From: Deltaproteobacteria bacterium
GTDB taxonomy: Bacteria; Desulfobacterota; Desulfobacteria; Desulfobacterales; Desulfobacteraceae
Assembly (NCBI GenBank): GCA_013151635.1
Contig: JAADHV010000118.1
Span: 73,799-111,954 of the forward strand
Length of the DNA stretch: 38,156 nt
Direction of reading: 5' to 3'
The notes under the pieces are model-generated. The model saw only the letters and a list, made by a program, of their open reading frames with translations, was not told the DNA's origin and ran no database searches. Both the position numbers and the translations under genes were made by a program. Of the stretch, positions 1-8,955 are shown in pieces; within the stretch, counting starts at the first letter, position 1; every line of letters starts with the position of its first letter.

Positions 1-184
1 TTATGTGAAGGATGGTATCACCCTGGTTTTTAATTATAAAGTCATGGGGTATATGCACACCTTCAGGTACTGGTTCAAAAGTGAATACAGGCTTGTCTAT
101 CAAAACTTTCGGCTGCGCCATCCCATTGTATGGCAGGCAGAACAGGGCAAACAATATTACAATAAATGTAGTTTTCTTTTTCAT
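1..184 (-). CDS. DUF1573-type secreted protein, N-terminal part (cut by window edge)
   Basis: I see an open minus-strand frame running off the left edge. It begins with a signal peptide (Lys-rich start, hydrophobic stretch ending in CLPYNGMAQ) and continues with PKVLIDKPVFTFEPV, then HDFIIKNQGDTILHI. That pattern (a strand, a Gly turn, then F.I.N.G...L.I) is the usual opening of DUF1573, an Ig-like fold found in exported proteins. Two ATG codons are adjacent; the inner one (184) sits 4 bases from GAGG and is preferred over 187. It lies 58 bases downstream of the AsmA-like gene, with no terminator between, so it is probably the last or next-to-last member of the long operon. Its function is unknown, and the rest of the gene is outside the window. 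Confidence 0.7.
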   Translation of the reverse strand, partial: MKKKTTFIVILFALFCLPYNGMAQPKVLIDKPVFTFEPVPEGVHIPHDFIIKNQGDTILHI

Positions 185-242
185 CATACCTCACTATTTT
201 TAAAAAATTATTCTTTCAACTTAGTTCCCGGTTTAAATTTTA

Positions 243-1061
243 TCAATCTTTATTAAACAATCCTTTCAGCCCTTTAGCAACTGATTTAACGCTTTCGGCA
301 GCTTTGTCAACGGCCTTTTCAGCGGCATCGCCACCTGTCTTAAGATCTAATGTCTCAAGGCTCTTAAGGTTACCAAGCTGTTTTAAACCGTCATTAAACA
401 CCTTTGTCACGGAATCCGCACTGATACTGCTGTAAAGGGAAGACAAAATCTTCTCAAAGGCCTGTGCAGGAGTTGCACCACCCTTTTCTTTTCCTATATC
501 CTTTAAATGGATATCAGGCAAAGGCGCTGTAATTTCTTTCCCTCCAAGGCTTGTCATGGTCAGATTGACCTTACCGTCTTTTATAATGACATTATTGATT
601 ACAATTTTTTTGCCTTGTTCATCTTTACCCCGGCTTGACTTGTTGCCTGATTTTTTTTCAGCTTTTGCAATTTTTTGAACATTTTTCAATATTACCTGAA
701 AATTATCAGATCCGGCAATTTTCTCATAAGTGATTTCAGGGGCAATAATTTTAATTGTATTTATGACAATAGGGTTCTTTGTTACCGATCCTTCATCAAT
801 GTCCACATAGACAGACCCCACTTTCATTGCCCGGGATGATTTAAAACCTTTGGGATTTCCAAGAAGGAATCCTTTTATTGTTGCCTGACCTGAAAAAACA
901 GATATGCTTACATCAGCAACTTTAACATCTGTCTTCGTAATTTGAGGTCCAATAGTGTTGACTGTTTTTTTAACCAGGGGTCCAAGATTTGAAAGGGTTA
1001 AAAAAATAAAGCCTGCCAGCACCACAATGGCAACAATTCCTGCAATTAATAATTTTTTCAT
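243..1061 (-). CDS. AsmA/DUF748-like membrane-anchored protein
   Basis: This 272-aa protein has one N-terminal hydrophobic segment (about residues 4-26) and then a periplasmic-type body. The stretch with GPQITKTDVKVADVSISV and IKGFLLGNPKGF resembles the start of AsmA/DUF748 proteins, where the first membrane-derived layer is described by 'gives rise to ... GNP.GF' motifs. A Lys/Gly-rich linker lies near residues 130-150 and an Ala/Lys-rich helical tail near 245-270. GGGAG precedes the ATG. It follows the pabBC gene by 29 bases and precedes the DUF1573 gene, so two envelope genes close an otherwise metabolic operon. AsmA-like proteins are linked to lipid transport and outer-membrane homeostasis; that role here is only inferred. 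The protein is much shorter than typical AsmA (about 600 aa), so it may be a single-domain relative. Confidence 0.6.
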   Translation of the reverse strand: MKKLLIAGIVAIVVLAGFIFLTLSNLGPLVKKTVNTIGPQITKTDVKVADVSISVFSGQATIKGFLLGNPKGFKSSRAMKVGSVYVDIDEGSVTKNPIVINTIKIIAPEITYEKIAGSDNFQVILKNVQKIAKAEKKSGNKSSRGKDEQGKKIVINNVIIKDGKVNLTMTSLGGKEITAPLPDIHLKDIGKEKGGATPAQAFEKILSSLYSSISADSVTKVFNDGLKQLGNLKSLETLDLKTGGDAAEKAVDKAAESVKSVAKGLKGLFNKD

Positions 1062-1090
1062 AATTTACTCCCTGCCCATATTTATCTGGA

Positions 1091-3358
1091 TCACAATTTA
1101 AATAGCTGTTCATTTATCATGGAACATATCCCTTTTTGATATTCTATCCTCCTGTTGTCAATGGTCATGACTTTACACGCTCCCATCAACGCATTTGTTA
1201 AAATAATATTCGGGTATGAAAAAAACTCCTGCCCTGATATTGATTTTTGCAGGATATCATACCCCCTGTCTGCCAGTATCGTCAACACGGTTTTCAGTGT
1301 CACGCCATTTAGCATATGACCGGATTCCGGGATAATTGCGGTTTTGTCTTTTATGGCAAGGATATTGGCGGTATTTGTCTCGGATATGGTTTGATCAGGA
1401 TTTAAAATAACTGCTTCATCAGCCTGATGTGCCCTGGCAAAACGGCCTGCCTGGTCATAATAAAGGTAATTTAATGTTTTAAAATCAGCCAGGGGCGATT
1501 GCCTGGGGTGAGGGTATGTGACAAGATCCAGCCCTTTTTTACCAAGCATCTCAAGCCTGTGGACATATTTTCTTGCAAAAGCGGATAAAAATACTCCCCG
1601 GCCGTTATCCCTGTTATCTTTTGCTACTAATATTTTAACGGCAAGCAGTTTATCCTGGAAATTATTTTCCTTTATTAATGAATATATCACATCTTTCCAG
1701 GTGATATCAGGTGGCTTATCAAAAAAAAGTTTTTCCCAGGCCCTGTTTAATCGCGACACATGATCTTCCAGGTAAAAGATGGTGCCCCTATCCACCCTTA
1801 TTGTTTCAAAAAGCCCTGCCCCATATTGGAATCCAGGGCTTGCAGCCGGCACCACGGCCTGGTCCCGGTCAATGATTCTGCCATTAACCCAGGCCTTTGG
1901 CTTGCCGGGAACATTCATCTTCAAAGAACCTTTTAAAGATTCCATCAATGTTTTCCCTTTATCAAGAGTCTCCTGAAATTCTTTTTCAGGATCAGAATCA
2001 TACACGATTCCGCCGCCCACTGAAAAAAACACCTTATTATCTGCAATGGTGGCAGTTCTTATGGCAATTGAAAGATCCATGGTGTCATGAAAGCTGATAT
2101 ACCCGATGGAGCCTGTATAAATATGGCGTTTTACAGGTTCCAGTTCATCTATTACCTCCATGGACCTGATCTTGGGGCATCCTGTGATGGAACCCCCCGG
2201 AAACGTGGCCCTTAAAAGATCAACAGATGTTTTATCACTTCTAAGCTGCCCTTCCACGATTGAAACCAGATGAAATACGTTTTCATAGGCTTCAAGGCGT
2301 TTATGCTCTTTAACGACAACAGAGCCGTGCCGGGTCACACGTGAAAGATCGTTTCGCATCAAATCAACAATCATGGTAAGCTCGGCATCATCTTTAAAAC
2401 TGCGGCTGAGCTTTATCCCATTTTCAATATCCTGTTCTTTTGTACCGCCCCTTGCAATGGTGCCTTTTATGGGTCTTGTTTCAACCATTCTTCCTGCCTG
2501 CTTGATAAATCTTTCAGGAGAGGTAGATACAATTTTATGATCACCAGCATTAATATAGCTGAAAAAAGGAGCCGGGTTCCTTTTAAACAAGTCCAGGAAC
2601 AAAGAATAAGCGTCACCTGAAAATCCTGTTTCAAACCGCTGGGCAAGATTGGCCTGATAGATATCCCCGGCCTTTAAATAATCAATGATCTTTTTTACCG
2701 AACTTATATATTCCGATTTTGCAAACCCGGATTCAAACCCACTGCTGCCTATGGAAAAAGGTCTTTTTTTTACACTCTTTTTAATCTTGTCAAAGAAAAA
2801 AAACCTGTTCTCCCGGATGATATCAACTTCTTTCTCAAGAGTCGCCATATGGGACAAAAGAGGGATACAAAGTCTTGTCCGGTCTGTTTTTTTGTCCCGG
2901 ACAAGTATGACGGAAGGAGCATAGAGACATAAATCCGGGAGATAAGTTTCCATGCAGGTTCTTGGAAGTTTTTCAATCCTGTCTTTTAAATCATAGGCAA
3001 AATACCCGAACAGGCCTGCCTTGACAGGAATATCAGGAATATCTTCATTTAAGCTGAAATGATCCAGCAATGCCTGAATCACTGAAAAAGGATCTTTTTG
3101 TACACAAAATTCTTTTCCAAGGTACTTTAAGGATACGATTCCATTTTTACTTGTAAGTTCAAGCCAGGGTTTAACAGCAAGGATGTGATACCGGGAACTG
3201 TCAAGACTGGAACCCGACAATAAGAGTATGGTCCCGATATCATCGGCAAAGTGCTGAGCTATCTGTTCAAAGGGGAGATCAAGCTTGACCGTTTCCTGAT
3301 GAACATCTTTTAAAAAAGGAAGATGTTTCAGCAATCCATTGATCTTAAGGCCATTCAT
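1091..3358 (-). CDS. pabBC: fused aminodeoxychorismate synthase component I / 4-amino-4-deoxychorismate lyase
   Basis: One 755-aa chain joins the two enzymes that turn chorismate into p-aminobenzoate for folate. Residues 1 to about 470 are a chorismate-binding domain. ETRPIKGT near 298 carries the Lys typical of PabB (TrpE has Ala there), and GGSITGCPKIRSMEVIDE is the conserved C-terminal block. Residues from about 488 are a PLP class IV lyase: WVNGRIIDRDQA, GAGLFETIRV, the PLP Lys in KTLNYLYYDQAGR (about 627) and the SETNTANI cofactor-binding loop. The glutaminase subunit PabA is not in the window. The start overlaps the stop of the MBL gene by 4 bases, implying translational coupling. PabB-PabC fusions are known in several phyla, so this is a family-consistent architecture rather than a chimera. 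Confidence 0.95.
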   Translation of the reverse strand: MNGLKINGLLKHLPFLKDVHQETVKLDLPFEQIAQHFADDIGTILLLSGSSLDSSRYHILAVKPWLELTSKNGIVSLKYLGKEFCVQKDPFSVIQALLDHFSLNEDIPDIPVKAGLFGYFAYDLKDRIEKLPRTCMETYLPDLCLYAPSVILVRDKKTDRTRLCIPLLSHMATLEKEVDIIRENRFFFFDKIKKSVKKRPFSIGSSGFESGFAKSEYISSVKKIIDYLKAGDIYQANLAQRFETGFSGDAYSLFLDLFKRNPAPFFSYINAGDHKIVSTSPERFIKQAGRMVETRPIKGTIARGGTKEQDIENGIKLSRSFKDDAELTMIVDLMRNDLSRVTRHGSVVVKEHKRLEAYENVFHLVSIVEGQLRSDKTSVDLLRATFPGGSITGCPKIRSMEVIDELEPVKRHIYTGSIGYISFHDTMDLSIAIRTATIADNKVFFSVGGGIVYDSDPEKEFQETLDKGKTLMESLKGSLKMNVPGKPKAWVNGRIIDRDQAVVPAASPGFQYGAGLFETIRVDRGTIFYLEDHVSRLNRAWEKLFFDKPPDITWKDVIYSLIKENNFQDKLLAVKILVAKDNRDNGRGVFLSAFARKYVHRLEMLGKKGLDLVTYPHPRQSPLADFKTLNYLYYDQAGRFARAHQADEAVILNPDQTISETNTANILAIKDKTAIIPESGHMLNGVTLKTVLTILADRGYDILQKSISGQEFFSYPNIILTNALMGACKVMTIDNRRIEYQKGICSMINEQLFKL

Positions 3359-3975
3359 CTTAAGAAAGGATTCATTCTCTTTTCATTAGCTATGGTTGTT
3401 TCCGGGCCGTGGCCGGTGTGTACCTTTGTTTCATCATCAAGCCCCAGAAGCTTTTGTTTGATACTTGAAATCAGGGTATCATAATCACCCCCTTCAAGGT
3501 CTGTCCTGCCGATAGACCCTGCAAACAAGGTATCACCGGAAAAAAGATGCCCTTTGGTATAAAAACAAACTCCACCTTTTGAATGACCGGGCGTGTGGAT
3601 CACTTTTAAAGTAATCTTGCCAAATGTTATTTCATCACCGTCTTTTAAAAGAATATCTGCCGGGGGTGAATTCTCCGCAGAAAGTCCGAACATTGAAGCA
3701 GAGCTTGAAAGTTCGTCAAGCATGATCTCGTCATCAGGATGGATGGCAAGTTTTGCCCCTGTCACTTCTTTCATTCTTTTATTGGCCCCCACATGGTCGA
3801 AATGCCCGTGGGTATTTATAAGGTATTTTACTTTCAGCCCTGATTTGGAAAGCGCCATCAATATACGGTCAGCATCATCCCCCGGATCAATCACGGCAGC
3901 CTCTTTTGTCAACTTGCATCCCAAAATATAACAATTGGCCATAATCGGACCAACTTCAAGTTTCTTTATTATCAA
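3355..3975 (-). CDS. MBL-fold metallohydrolase, glyoxalase II-like
   Basis: A 206-aa metallo-beta-lactamase-fold enzyme. The metal ligands are visible: THGHFDH (H56, H58, D60, H61), HTPGHS (H131), SGDTLF (D148) and HTGHG (H189). Size and motifs match the short hydroxyacylglutathione hydrolase-like group (YcbL type), which lacks the C-terminal glutathione-binding domain of true GloB. The substrate cannot be read from the sequence; a thioester is a reasonable guess. It sits 25 bases after nusB and overlaps pabBC by 4 bases (ATGA), so it is co-transcribed with the riboflavin/folate genes. Confidence 0.9.
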   Translation of the reverse strand: MIIKKLEVGPIMANCYILGCKLTKEAAVIDPGDDADRILMALSKSGLKVKYLINTHGHFDHVGANKRMKEVTGAKLAIHPDDEIMLDELSSSASMFGLSAENSPPADILLKDGDEITFGKITLKVIHTPGHSKGGVCFYTKGHLFSGDTLFAGSIGRTDLEGGDYDTLISSIKQKLLGLDDETKVHTGHGPETTIANEKRMNPFLR

Positions 3976-4000
3976 AATAACCTCCTGAATTCAGAGCTGT

Positions 4001-4420
4001 TTAAAAACCCTCAAGGGATTTAATACGGTCCAGCACGCCATTGATAAAAGATCCCGAATCCCCTGTACCATATTTTTTCCCGATTTCAACAGCTTCGTTT
4101 ATGGTAACACTGCAAGGTATATCACTGCATTTTAAAAATTCAAATATTGCAATTCTCATAATATTTCTATCCACCACAGGCATCCTGGAAATTTTCCAGT
4201 TTTTTGAATACTTATCTAAAAGTGCATCAATTTGAGACCGGTTTTCCCCCACACCATTTACAAGATGCAAAAAAAAAGGTTTAACCTCTTTAGTAAGCTT
4301 TTCTTCATTATTGATACAGAAAGCTTCCCGGCTTTTATCCAGGTCAGACTTATCCATGTCAAAAAAAAACAGTGCCTGAAGTGCAAGTTCCCTTGCCTGC
4401 CTGCGGTCTCCCATAATCAA
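4001..4420 (-). CDS. nusB: transcription antitermination factor NusB
   Basis: A 139-aa all-helical NusB. It opens with [20 protein letters not shown], the family's N-terminal signature. The C-terminal half has the core helix block with [11 protein letters not shown] and [14 protein letters not shown], then [10 protein letters not shown]. NusB with NusE (S10) binds boxA RNA and supports rRNA antitermination. Two starts are possible (Met1 or Met3). Met1 is kept because its ATG overlaps the ribH stop by 4 bases. The ribH-nusB order is very common in bacteria, which supports both calls. Confidence 0.96.
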   Translation of the reverse strand: MIMGDRRQARELALQALFFFDMDKSDLDKSREAFCINNEEKLTKEVKPFFLHLVNGVGENRSQIDALLDKYSKNWKISRMPVVDRNIMRIAIFEFLKCSDIPCSVTINEAVEIGKKYGTGDSGSFINGVLDRIKSLEGF

Positions 4421-4896
4421 ATTTCAGCCTTTTTCAGGGTATCAGAAAGATTTGCCATTTCCACAGCTCCAAGGGCAACATCAAACCCTTTATTGCCTGA
4501 TTTTGTACCAGCTCTTTCAATAGCCTGTTCAATGGTTTCCGTGGTAAGGATTCCAAACATTACAGGGACCTCGGCCTCAAGACTGACAGATGCGATCCCT
4601 TTGGATACTTCTGCACAAACATAATCATAATGACTCGTAGCCCCGCGAATGACAGCCCCGATACAGATAATGGCATCATATTTACCCTGGTTCAGCATTT
4701 TCTTAGCGGCCAGAGGGATTTCAAAGGCACCTGGCACTTTTAGGACCGTGATATCCTTATCATCAGCCCCACTCCTGATAAGCCCATCCAGGGCACCATC
4801 CACAAGCTTTCCTGTAATAAAATCATTAAAACGGGAAACAATAATCCCAAATTTTTTACCCTGTGCCTGTAAACCTGCTTCTATAATTTTCGGCAT
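4417..4896 (-). CDS. ribH: 6,7-dimethyl-8-ribityllumazine synthase
   Basis: A 159-aa lumazine synthase, which condenses 5-amino-6-ribitylamino-uracil with 3,4-dihydroxy-2-butanone 4-phosphate, the penultimate riboflavin step. Visible signatures are SRFND near 21-25, [12 protein letters not shown] near 54-65 and [15 protein letters not shown] with the catalytic-type His at 89. The length is typical for the 60-mer or pentameric forms. It overlaps nusB by 4 bases and follows ribBA by 46 bases. Confidence 0.97.
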   Translation of the reverse strand: MPKIIEAGLQAQGKKFGIIVSRFNDFITGKLVDGALDGLIRSGADDKDITVLKVPGAFEIPLAAKKMLNQGKYDAIICIGAVIRGATSHYDYVCAEVSKGIASVSLEAEVPVMFGILTTETIEQAIERAGTKSGNKGFDVALGAVEMANLSDTLKKAEI

Positions 4897-4942
4897 TTTG
4901 CTTTTCCTATTAATATAATGATAATTTTAATTCCAGCCTTGG

Positions 4943-6145
4943 TTACATGTGAAGCAAGTGCCCCATCTTGGCTTGCTTGCATTTTAAGTATCCCTGGTTG
5001 TAGCAGTTTGCCTCAACCTCAATAGGAACCTGTTCAACAACACTTAATCCATAACCTTCCAGGCCGATCATTTTTTTCGGATTATTTGTTAAAAGCCGCA
5101 TTTTCTTCACCCCCAGATCAACCAGCATCTGGGCCCCTACACCATAATCTCTCATGTCTGCCTTGAAGCCTAATTTTTCATTGGCTTCAACAGTATCCAG
5201 GCCCTGCCGCTGGAATTCATAGGCTTTTAATTTATTCACAAGCCCTATGCCGCGGCCTTCCTGGCGAAGGTATAAAAGAACGCCGCACCCTTCTTCCTCC
5301 ATCATGGCCATGGCGCTGTAAAGCTGCTCCTGGCAGTCGCACCTGAGAGACGAAAAAATATCACCTGTCATACATTCCGAATGGACCCTTACAAGGATTT
5401 CTCTTTCAGGGTCTATTTCTCCTTTTACCAGGGCAATATGGGTAAGATTGTCTATATCGTTTTCATAGGCAATGATCTTGAATTCTCCTCCAACCCTTGT
5501 GGGGATCACGGTCTGGGCCGCCTTTTTAACAAAGCTTTCTGTTTTAAGCCTGTATTTTACAAGATCTGCAACAGTGCAGATGCCGATCCCGTGTTTTTTT
5601 GCAAATTTTTCAAGTGATGGCATTCTTGCCATGGTGCCGTCATCATCCATTATTTCACAAATCACACCGGCAGGTTTCATCCCTGCAAGACGGGCCAGGT
5701 CAACAGAGCCTTCTGTCTGGCCGATCCTTACCATGACACCGCCGTCCCTTGCTCTTAAGGGAAAAATATGGCCTGGCTTTGCAATATCGGCAGGCGTTGT
5801 ATCATCTGCCACTGCAGTGAGGACGGTTGTTGCCCTGTCTGCTGCTGAAATACCTGTGGTTACCCCTTTTTTTGCCTCAATGGATACTGTAAACCCTGTT
5901 CCATACTGGGAGGTGTTATTTTCCACCATCATGGGAAGATCAAGCCTGTCGGCAATGGTGGAATCAAGGGAAAGACAGATCAGTCCCCTGCCATACCTGG
6001 CCATGAAATTGATGGCTTCGGGGGTCACGGCCTCTGCAGCCATGGTAAGATCGCCTTCGTTCTCACGGTCTTCATCATCGACAAGTATGACCATTTTCTT
6101 GTTTTTAATATCTTCAATGGCCTGTTCAATTGTTAAATGCGGCAT
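4943..6145 (-). CDS. ribBA: bifunctional DHBP synthase / GTP cyclohydrolase II
   Basis: A 400-aa fusion. Residues 1-200 are 3,4-dihydroxy-2-butanone-4-phosphate synthase, with DDEDRENEGD near 23-32, YGTGFTVSI near 81-89 and GHIFPLRARDGGV near 125-137. Residues from about 215 are GTP cyclohydrolase II, with zinc cysteines at about 258, 269 and 271 (HSECMTGDIFSSLRCDCQ) and LRQEGRGIGLVNKL near 293-306. The two domains supply the two precursor branches of riboflavin. AAGGA lies a suitable distance before the ATG. Both active-site sets look intact, unlike some RibBA proteins in which one half is degenerate. It lies between ribE and ribH with short gaps. Confidence 0.97.
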   Translation of the reverse strand: MPHLTIEQAIEDIKNKKMVILVDDEDRENEGDLTMAAEAVTPEAINFMARYGRGLICLSLDSTIADRLDLPMMVENNTSQYGTGFTVSIEAKKGVTTGISAADRATTVLTAVADDTTPADIAKPGHIFPLRARDGGVMVRIGQTEGSVDLARLAGMKPAGVICEIMDDDGTMARMPSLEKFAKKHGIGICTVADLVKYRLKTESFVKKAAQTVIPTRVGGEFKIIAYENDIDNLTHIALVKGEIDPEREILVRVHSECMTGDIFSSLRCDCQEQLYSAMAMMEEEGCGVLLYLRQEGRGIGLVNKLKAYEFQRQGLDTVEANEKLGFKADMRDYGVGAQMLVDLGVKKMRLLTNNPKKMIGLEGYGLSVVEQVPIEVEANCYNQGYLKCKQAKMGHLLHM

Positions 6146-6162
6146 ATAAAAATCCTTAAACC

Positions 6163-6828
6163 TTATAAAAATCCATTTCTTGCGAGAAGTTCCATGCTGA
6201 TATCTTTTTCCCCTGGGGGCAAGGCATCATTTTTTGAAAAACTTCCCTTTAAACTCTTTTTTACATATTTCCCGATCATATCGGTTTCTATATTGACCTT
6301 GTCACCCACCCTTTTAAACCCGATGGTCGTGATACCTGCCGTGTGGGGGATAATACTGACTTCAAAATCCTTATCAGAACACTTATTGATAGTCAGGCTG
6401 ATCCCGTCAACGGCAACAGATCCTTTTTCAATCATGTCCTGGGCAAGCTTTGGCAAAACATTAATTTTAATGATAACAGCATTGCTCTTTTTTTTTATGG
6501 AAGAAATGGTCCCGGTCCCGTCAATATGTCCTGAGACAAGATGGCCGTCAATTCGATCTGAAAATTTTAACGCTCTTTCTATATTGACCCTGGAGCCTTG
6601 AACCAGATATTTAAAAGTTGTACGTTCAACGGTTTCAGGTGCCATGTCCACTTTAAAAGCTTTTTTATCAAGGCTGACAGCAGTAAGACACGCCCCGTTC
6701 ACAGCAATGGAATCTCCGATTTTGCTTTCAGACAGGTCAAGGTCACAGCCGATATGAAGAACTTTTCCCTCACCTTTGGGCTTGATCCCTTTTATGGTTC
6801 CAAAACTTTCAATAATTCCTGTAAACAT
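6163..6828 (-). CDS. ribE: riboflavin synthase, alpha chain
   Basis: A 221-aa enzyme that dismutates two lumazine molecules into riboflavin. It starts with MFTGIIESFGTI, the invariant N-terminus. It has two lumazine-binding repeats: the first contains GDSIAVNGACLTA, the second GHIDGTGTI and KGSVAVDGISLT. The length is typical of the trimeric enzyme. The gene follows ribD by 57 bases and precedes ribBA by 17, so the gene order is ribD-ribE-ribBA-ribH. The symbol is also written ribC in some species. Confidence 0.97.
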   Translation of the reverse strand: MFTGIIESFGTIKGIKPKGEGKVLHIGCDLDLSESKIGDSIAVNGACLTAVSLDKKAFKVDMAPETVERTTFKYLVQGSRVNIERALKFSDRIDGHLVSGHIDGTGTISSIKKKSNAVIIKINVLPKLAQDMIEKGSVAVDGISLTINKCSDKDFEVSIIPHTAGITTIGFKRVGDKVNIETDMIGKYVKKSLKGSFSKNDALPPGEKDISMELLARNGFL

Positions 6829-6885
6829 ATTTTATGGTTTTGAGATCTGAGGGGTTTTCACCTCTAACAACTCATATCCTATCTC

Positions 6886-7983
6886 TTATTTTAAATAACC
6901 CTGCACAAGCAGATCAGTGCCAAACCGGGTAATATCCATGTTTTTAAGTAAAAAGGCATCCTTTATCAATTCAGGGCCATTGCCTTCAAACACGGGAGTT
7001 CCATCACTGCCTCCTAAAAATTTAGGTGCCAGGAAAAAAAGAACCTTGTTGACAATCCCGGCTTTAAGTGCTGATCCTGCAACCGTGCTTCCCCCTTCAA
7101 TCAAAAGGCTTAAAATTGACATCTTTCCTAACTTAATCATCAGTTCATTTAAATCAAGTCTTTGTTCCCTTAAAGCCAGTTCCAGGACCATGATGCCTTT
7201 GGTTTCAAGCCTGGCCCTTTTTTCTTTTGAACAACCAGGACCCGCAACAATAATTGTTCTGGCATCAGAATCCAGGTTCAAAAGCTTTGCGTCTTCTTTT
7301 ATGGTTAGATTTGTATCAAGAACTATCCTTATCGGGTCTTTTGTTTTTACACCTTTGATTCTTGAAGTGAGCGAGGGGTTATCGGCATGAAGGGTTCCCG
7401 AACCTATCAAAATAGCATCTGTTTCATGCCGGATACGATGAACAAAGGCTCTTGACTTTTCATTGGTGATCCATTTTGAATCTCCTGTTGATGTTGCTGT
7501 TCTGCCATCCAGGGTGGATGCGCATTTTAAGATTACAAAAGGCTTTTTATCATTTTGAACAAACCAGGCAAAATCTTCAACCAGGGTAAAGGCCTCTTTC
7601 GCCAGGATCCCTGAAACAACTTTTATGCCATTTTCCTCAAGAAATTTTATTCCGCCCCCGCAGACATCGGGATTTGGATCCTTACATCCCACCACGACCT
7701 TTTTTATTCCGGCTTTGATAATTTTCCGGGTGCAAGGAGGGGTTTTGCCAAAATGGTTACAAGGTTCAAGCGTGACATAAATAGTTGCACCCGATGCCAT
7801 CGGGCCTGCGTCATCTATGGCCTCAACTTCAGCATGGGCAAGGCCTGCCGCCCTGTGAAAGCCTTTTCCGACAATGTTACCATCTTTTACAACAACAGCC
7901 CCCACACAAGGGTTGGGGGATGTGAACCCTTTTGCCTTCCAAGCAAGGGATACTGCCTTTTGCATGTATTCACGATCCGTCAT
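6886..7983 (-). CDS. ribD: bifunctional pyrimidine deaminase / reductase
   Basis: A two-domain enzyme that deaminates and then reduces the early riboflavin pyrimidine intermediate. The N-terminal deaminase shows HAEVEAIDDAG and TLEPCNHFGKTPPC (zinc His and two Cys). The C-terminal reductase shows TSTGDSKWITNEKSRAFVH, RHETDAILIGSGTL and LIEGGSTVAGS. I start it at ATG 7983 (MTDREYM, 365 aa) rather than at the upstream in-frame ATG 8013: AGGTAAGG lies just before 7983 and the residues after it match the family's N-terminus. This start overlaps the nrdR stop by 14 bases. The 57-base gap to ribE is too short for an FMN riboswitch. Confidence 0.95.
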   Translation of the reverse strand: MTDREYMQKAVSLAWKAKGFTSPNPCVGAVVVKDGNIVGKGFHRAAGLAHAEVEAIDDAGPMASGATIYVTLEPCNHFGKTPPCTRKIIKAGIKKVVVGCKDPNPDVCGGGIKFLEENGIKVVSGILAKEAFTLVEDFAWFVQNDKKPFVILKCASTLDGRTATSTGDSKWITNEKSRAFVHRIRHETDAILIGSGTLHADNPSLTSRIKGVKTKDPIRIVLDTNLTIKEDAKLLNLDSDARTIIVAGPGCSKEKRARLETKGIMVLELALREQRLDLNELMIKLGKMSILSLLIEGGSTVAGSALKAGIVNKVLFFLAPKFLGGSDGTPVFEGNGPELIKDAFLLKNMDITRFGTDLLVQGYLK

Positions 7984-8476
7984 CAGCCTTACCTGAAATC
8001 GCATCAAATTCAATGGGCAGGCATTCGTTGGGAATCAGCCCTTTTAGTTCCTTTATAAAATCAGCCACATCTTTAAATTCCCTGTAAACAGAAGCAAACC
8101 TGACATAAGCCACATCATCGATCTTTTTTAAGGCCTGGATAATTTTTTCGCCAACATCCTTAGAAGGAATTTCAAGATCATTTCTTTCCCTTAAATCCCG
8201 TTCAATATTGTCAACGGTTTCTTCAATCAGGTTGATGCTGACGGCTCTTTTACCACAGGCTTTTTTAATACCTGTCAGAACTTTATCCCGGTTAAACTCT
8301 TCCCTGCGGCCATCTTTTTTTACAATTATGACTGGAACCTGCTCTACCCTTTCATATGTTGTAAACCTGCGGGCACATTCATGGCATTCCCTGCGCCGGC
8401 GAACTTCAAACTCAATTTTGCCCGGACGCGAATCAACAACTCTTGTATTCATGTTTCCGCAAAATGGGCATTTCAT
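7970..8476 (-). CDS. nrdR: transcriptional repressor NrdR
   Basis: A 168-aa repressor of ribonucleotide reductase genes. An N-terminal zinc ribbon has cysteines at 3, 6, 31 and 34 (CPFCGN and CHECARRFTTYE), with the Arg-rich RVVDSRPGK and VRRRREC segments between them. An ATP-cone domain follows from about residue 46 (VPVIIVKKDGRREEF, then VLTGIKKACGKR). In the family the ATP-cone senses ATP/dATP. It lies 17 bases after the dCMP deaminase gene and overlaps ribD, so dNTP control is tied to nucleotide and flavin genes in one operon; a nrdR-ribD neighbourhood is widespread. Confidence 0.97.
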   Translation of the reverse strand: MKCPFCGNMNTRVVDSRPGKIEFEVRRRRECHECARRFTTYERVEQVPVIIVKKDGRREEFNRDKVLTGIKKACGKRAVSINLIEETVDNIERDLRERNDLEIPSKDVGEKIIQALKKIDDVAYVRFASVYREFKDVADFIKELKGLIPNECLPIEFDAISGKADDGS

Positions 8477-8493
8477 CTGGACCTCTTTTCTTT

Positions 8494-8955
8494 TTAAAGT
8501 TCAAGCCGGACCAATTCTACTCTGGCCTTGTCAAACATATCCAGAGCCAGCGGGTCGTCATATCCGTCTTTATAATATACAATCCTGATTCCAGCGTTGA
8601 TAATCATTTTTGCACAGATGGAACAAGGCTGGTTAGTGCAGTAAAGGTAAGAGCCATTCACCCTGATGCCGTGGTAGGCAGCCTGGATAATTGCATTCTG
8701 TTCTGCATGGACCCCCCGGCACAATTCATGTTTTTCCCCGGACGGGACATTCAAGCGAGCCCTTAGGCATCCTGTCTCACTGCAATGGGGAACCTTTGAC
8801 GGCGCCCCGTTGTACCCGGAGCATAGAATTCTTTTTTCCTTGACCAGAACCGCCCCTACTTTCCTTCTTGTGCATGTGGATCGAAGCGCCACAAGGTCAC
8901 AGATTCCCATAAAGTATTCATGCCAGGAAGGCCTTTTGAAAGGCTGTTCAGTCAT
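8494..8955 (-). CDS. deoxycytidylate (dCMP) deaminase, ComEB family
   Basis: A 153-aa zinc deaminase that likely converts dCMP to dUMP for thymidylate synthesis. The zinc site is visible as [13 protein letters not shown] and [16 protein letters not shown] second Cys/His-rich insertion ([19 protein letters not shown]), typical of the dCMP deaminase/ComEB group, separates it from cytidine deaminases. An upstream in-frame ATG at 8991 exists. I chose 8955 because it forms an ATGA overlap with the glyA stop and [16 protein letters not shown] fits the family's start. nrdR follows by 17 bases. Confidence 0.92.
   Translation of the reverse strand: MTEQPFKRPSWHEYFMGICDLVALRSTCTRRKVGAVLVKEKRILCSGYNGAPSKVPHCSETGCLRARLNVPSGEKHELCRGVHAEQNAIIQAAYHGIRVNGSYLYCTNQPCSICAKMIINAGIRIVYYKDGYDDPLALDMFDKARVELVRLEL

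Noticed and set aside
5472-6149. Long open frame (225 codons) on the plus strand opposite ribBA
   Set aside because: The minus-strand ribBA frame has every expected motif; the opposite frame has no recognisable domain or ribosome-binding site and is a shadow of its codon use.
6829-6885. Possible FMN riboswitch between ribD and ribE
   Set aside because: Only 57 bases; an RFN element needs far more and no conserved core was seen.
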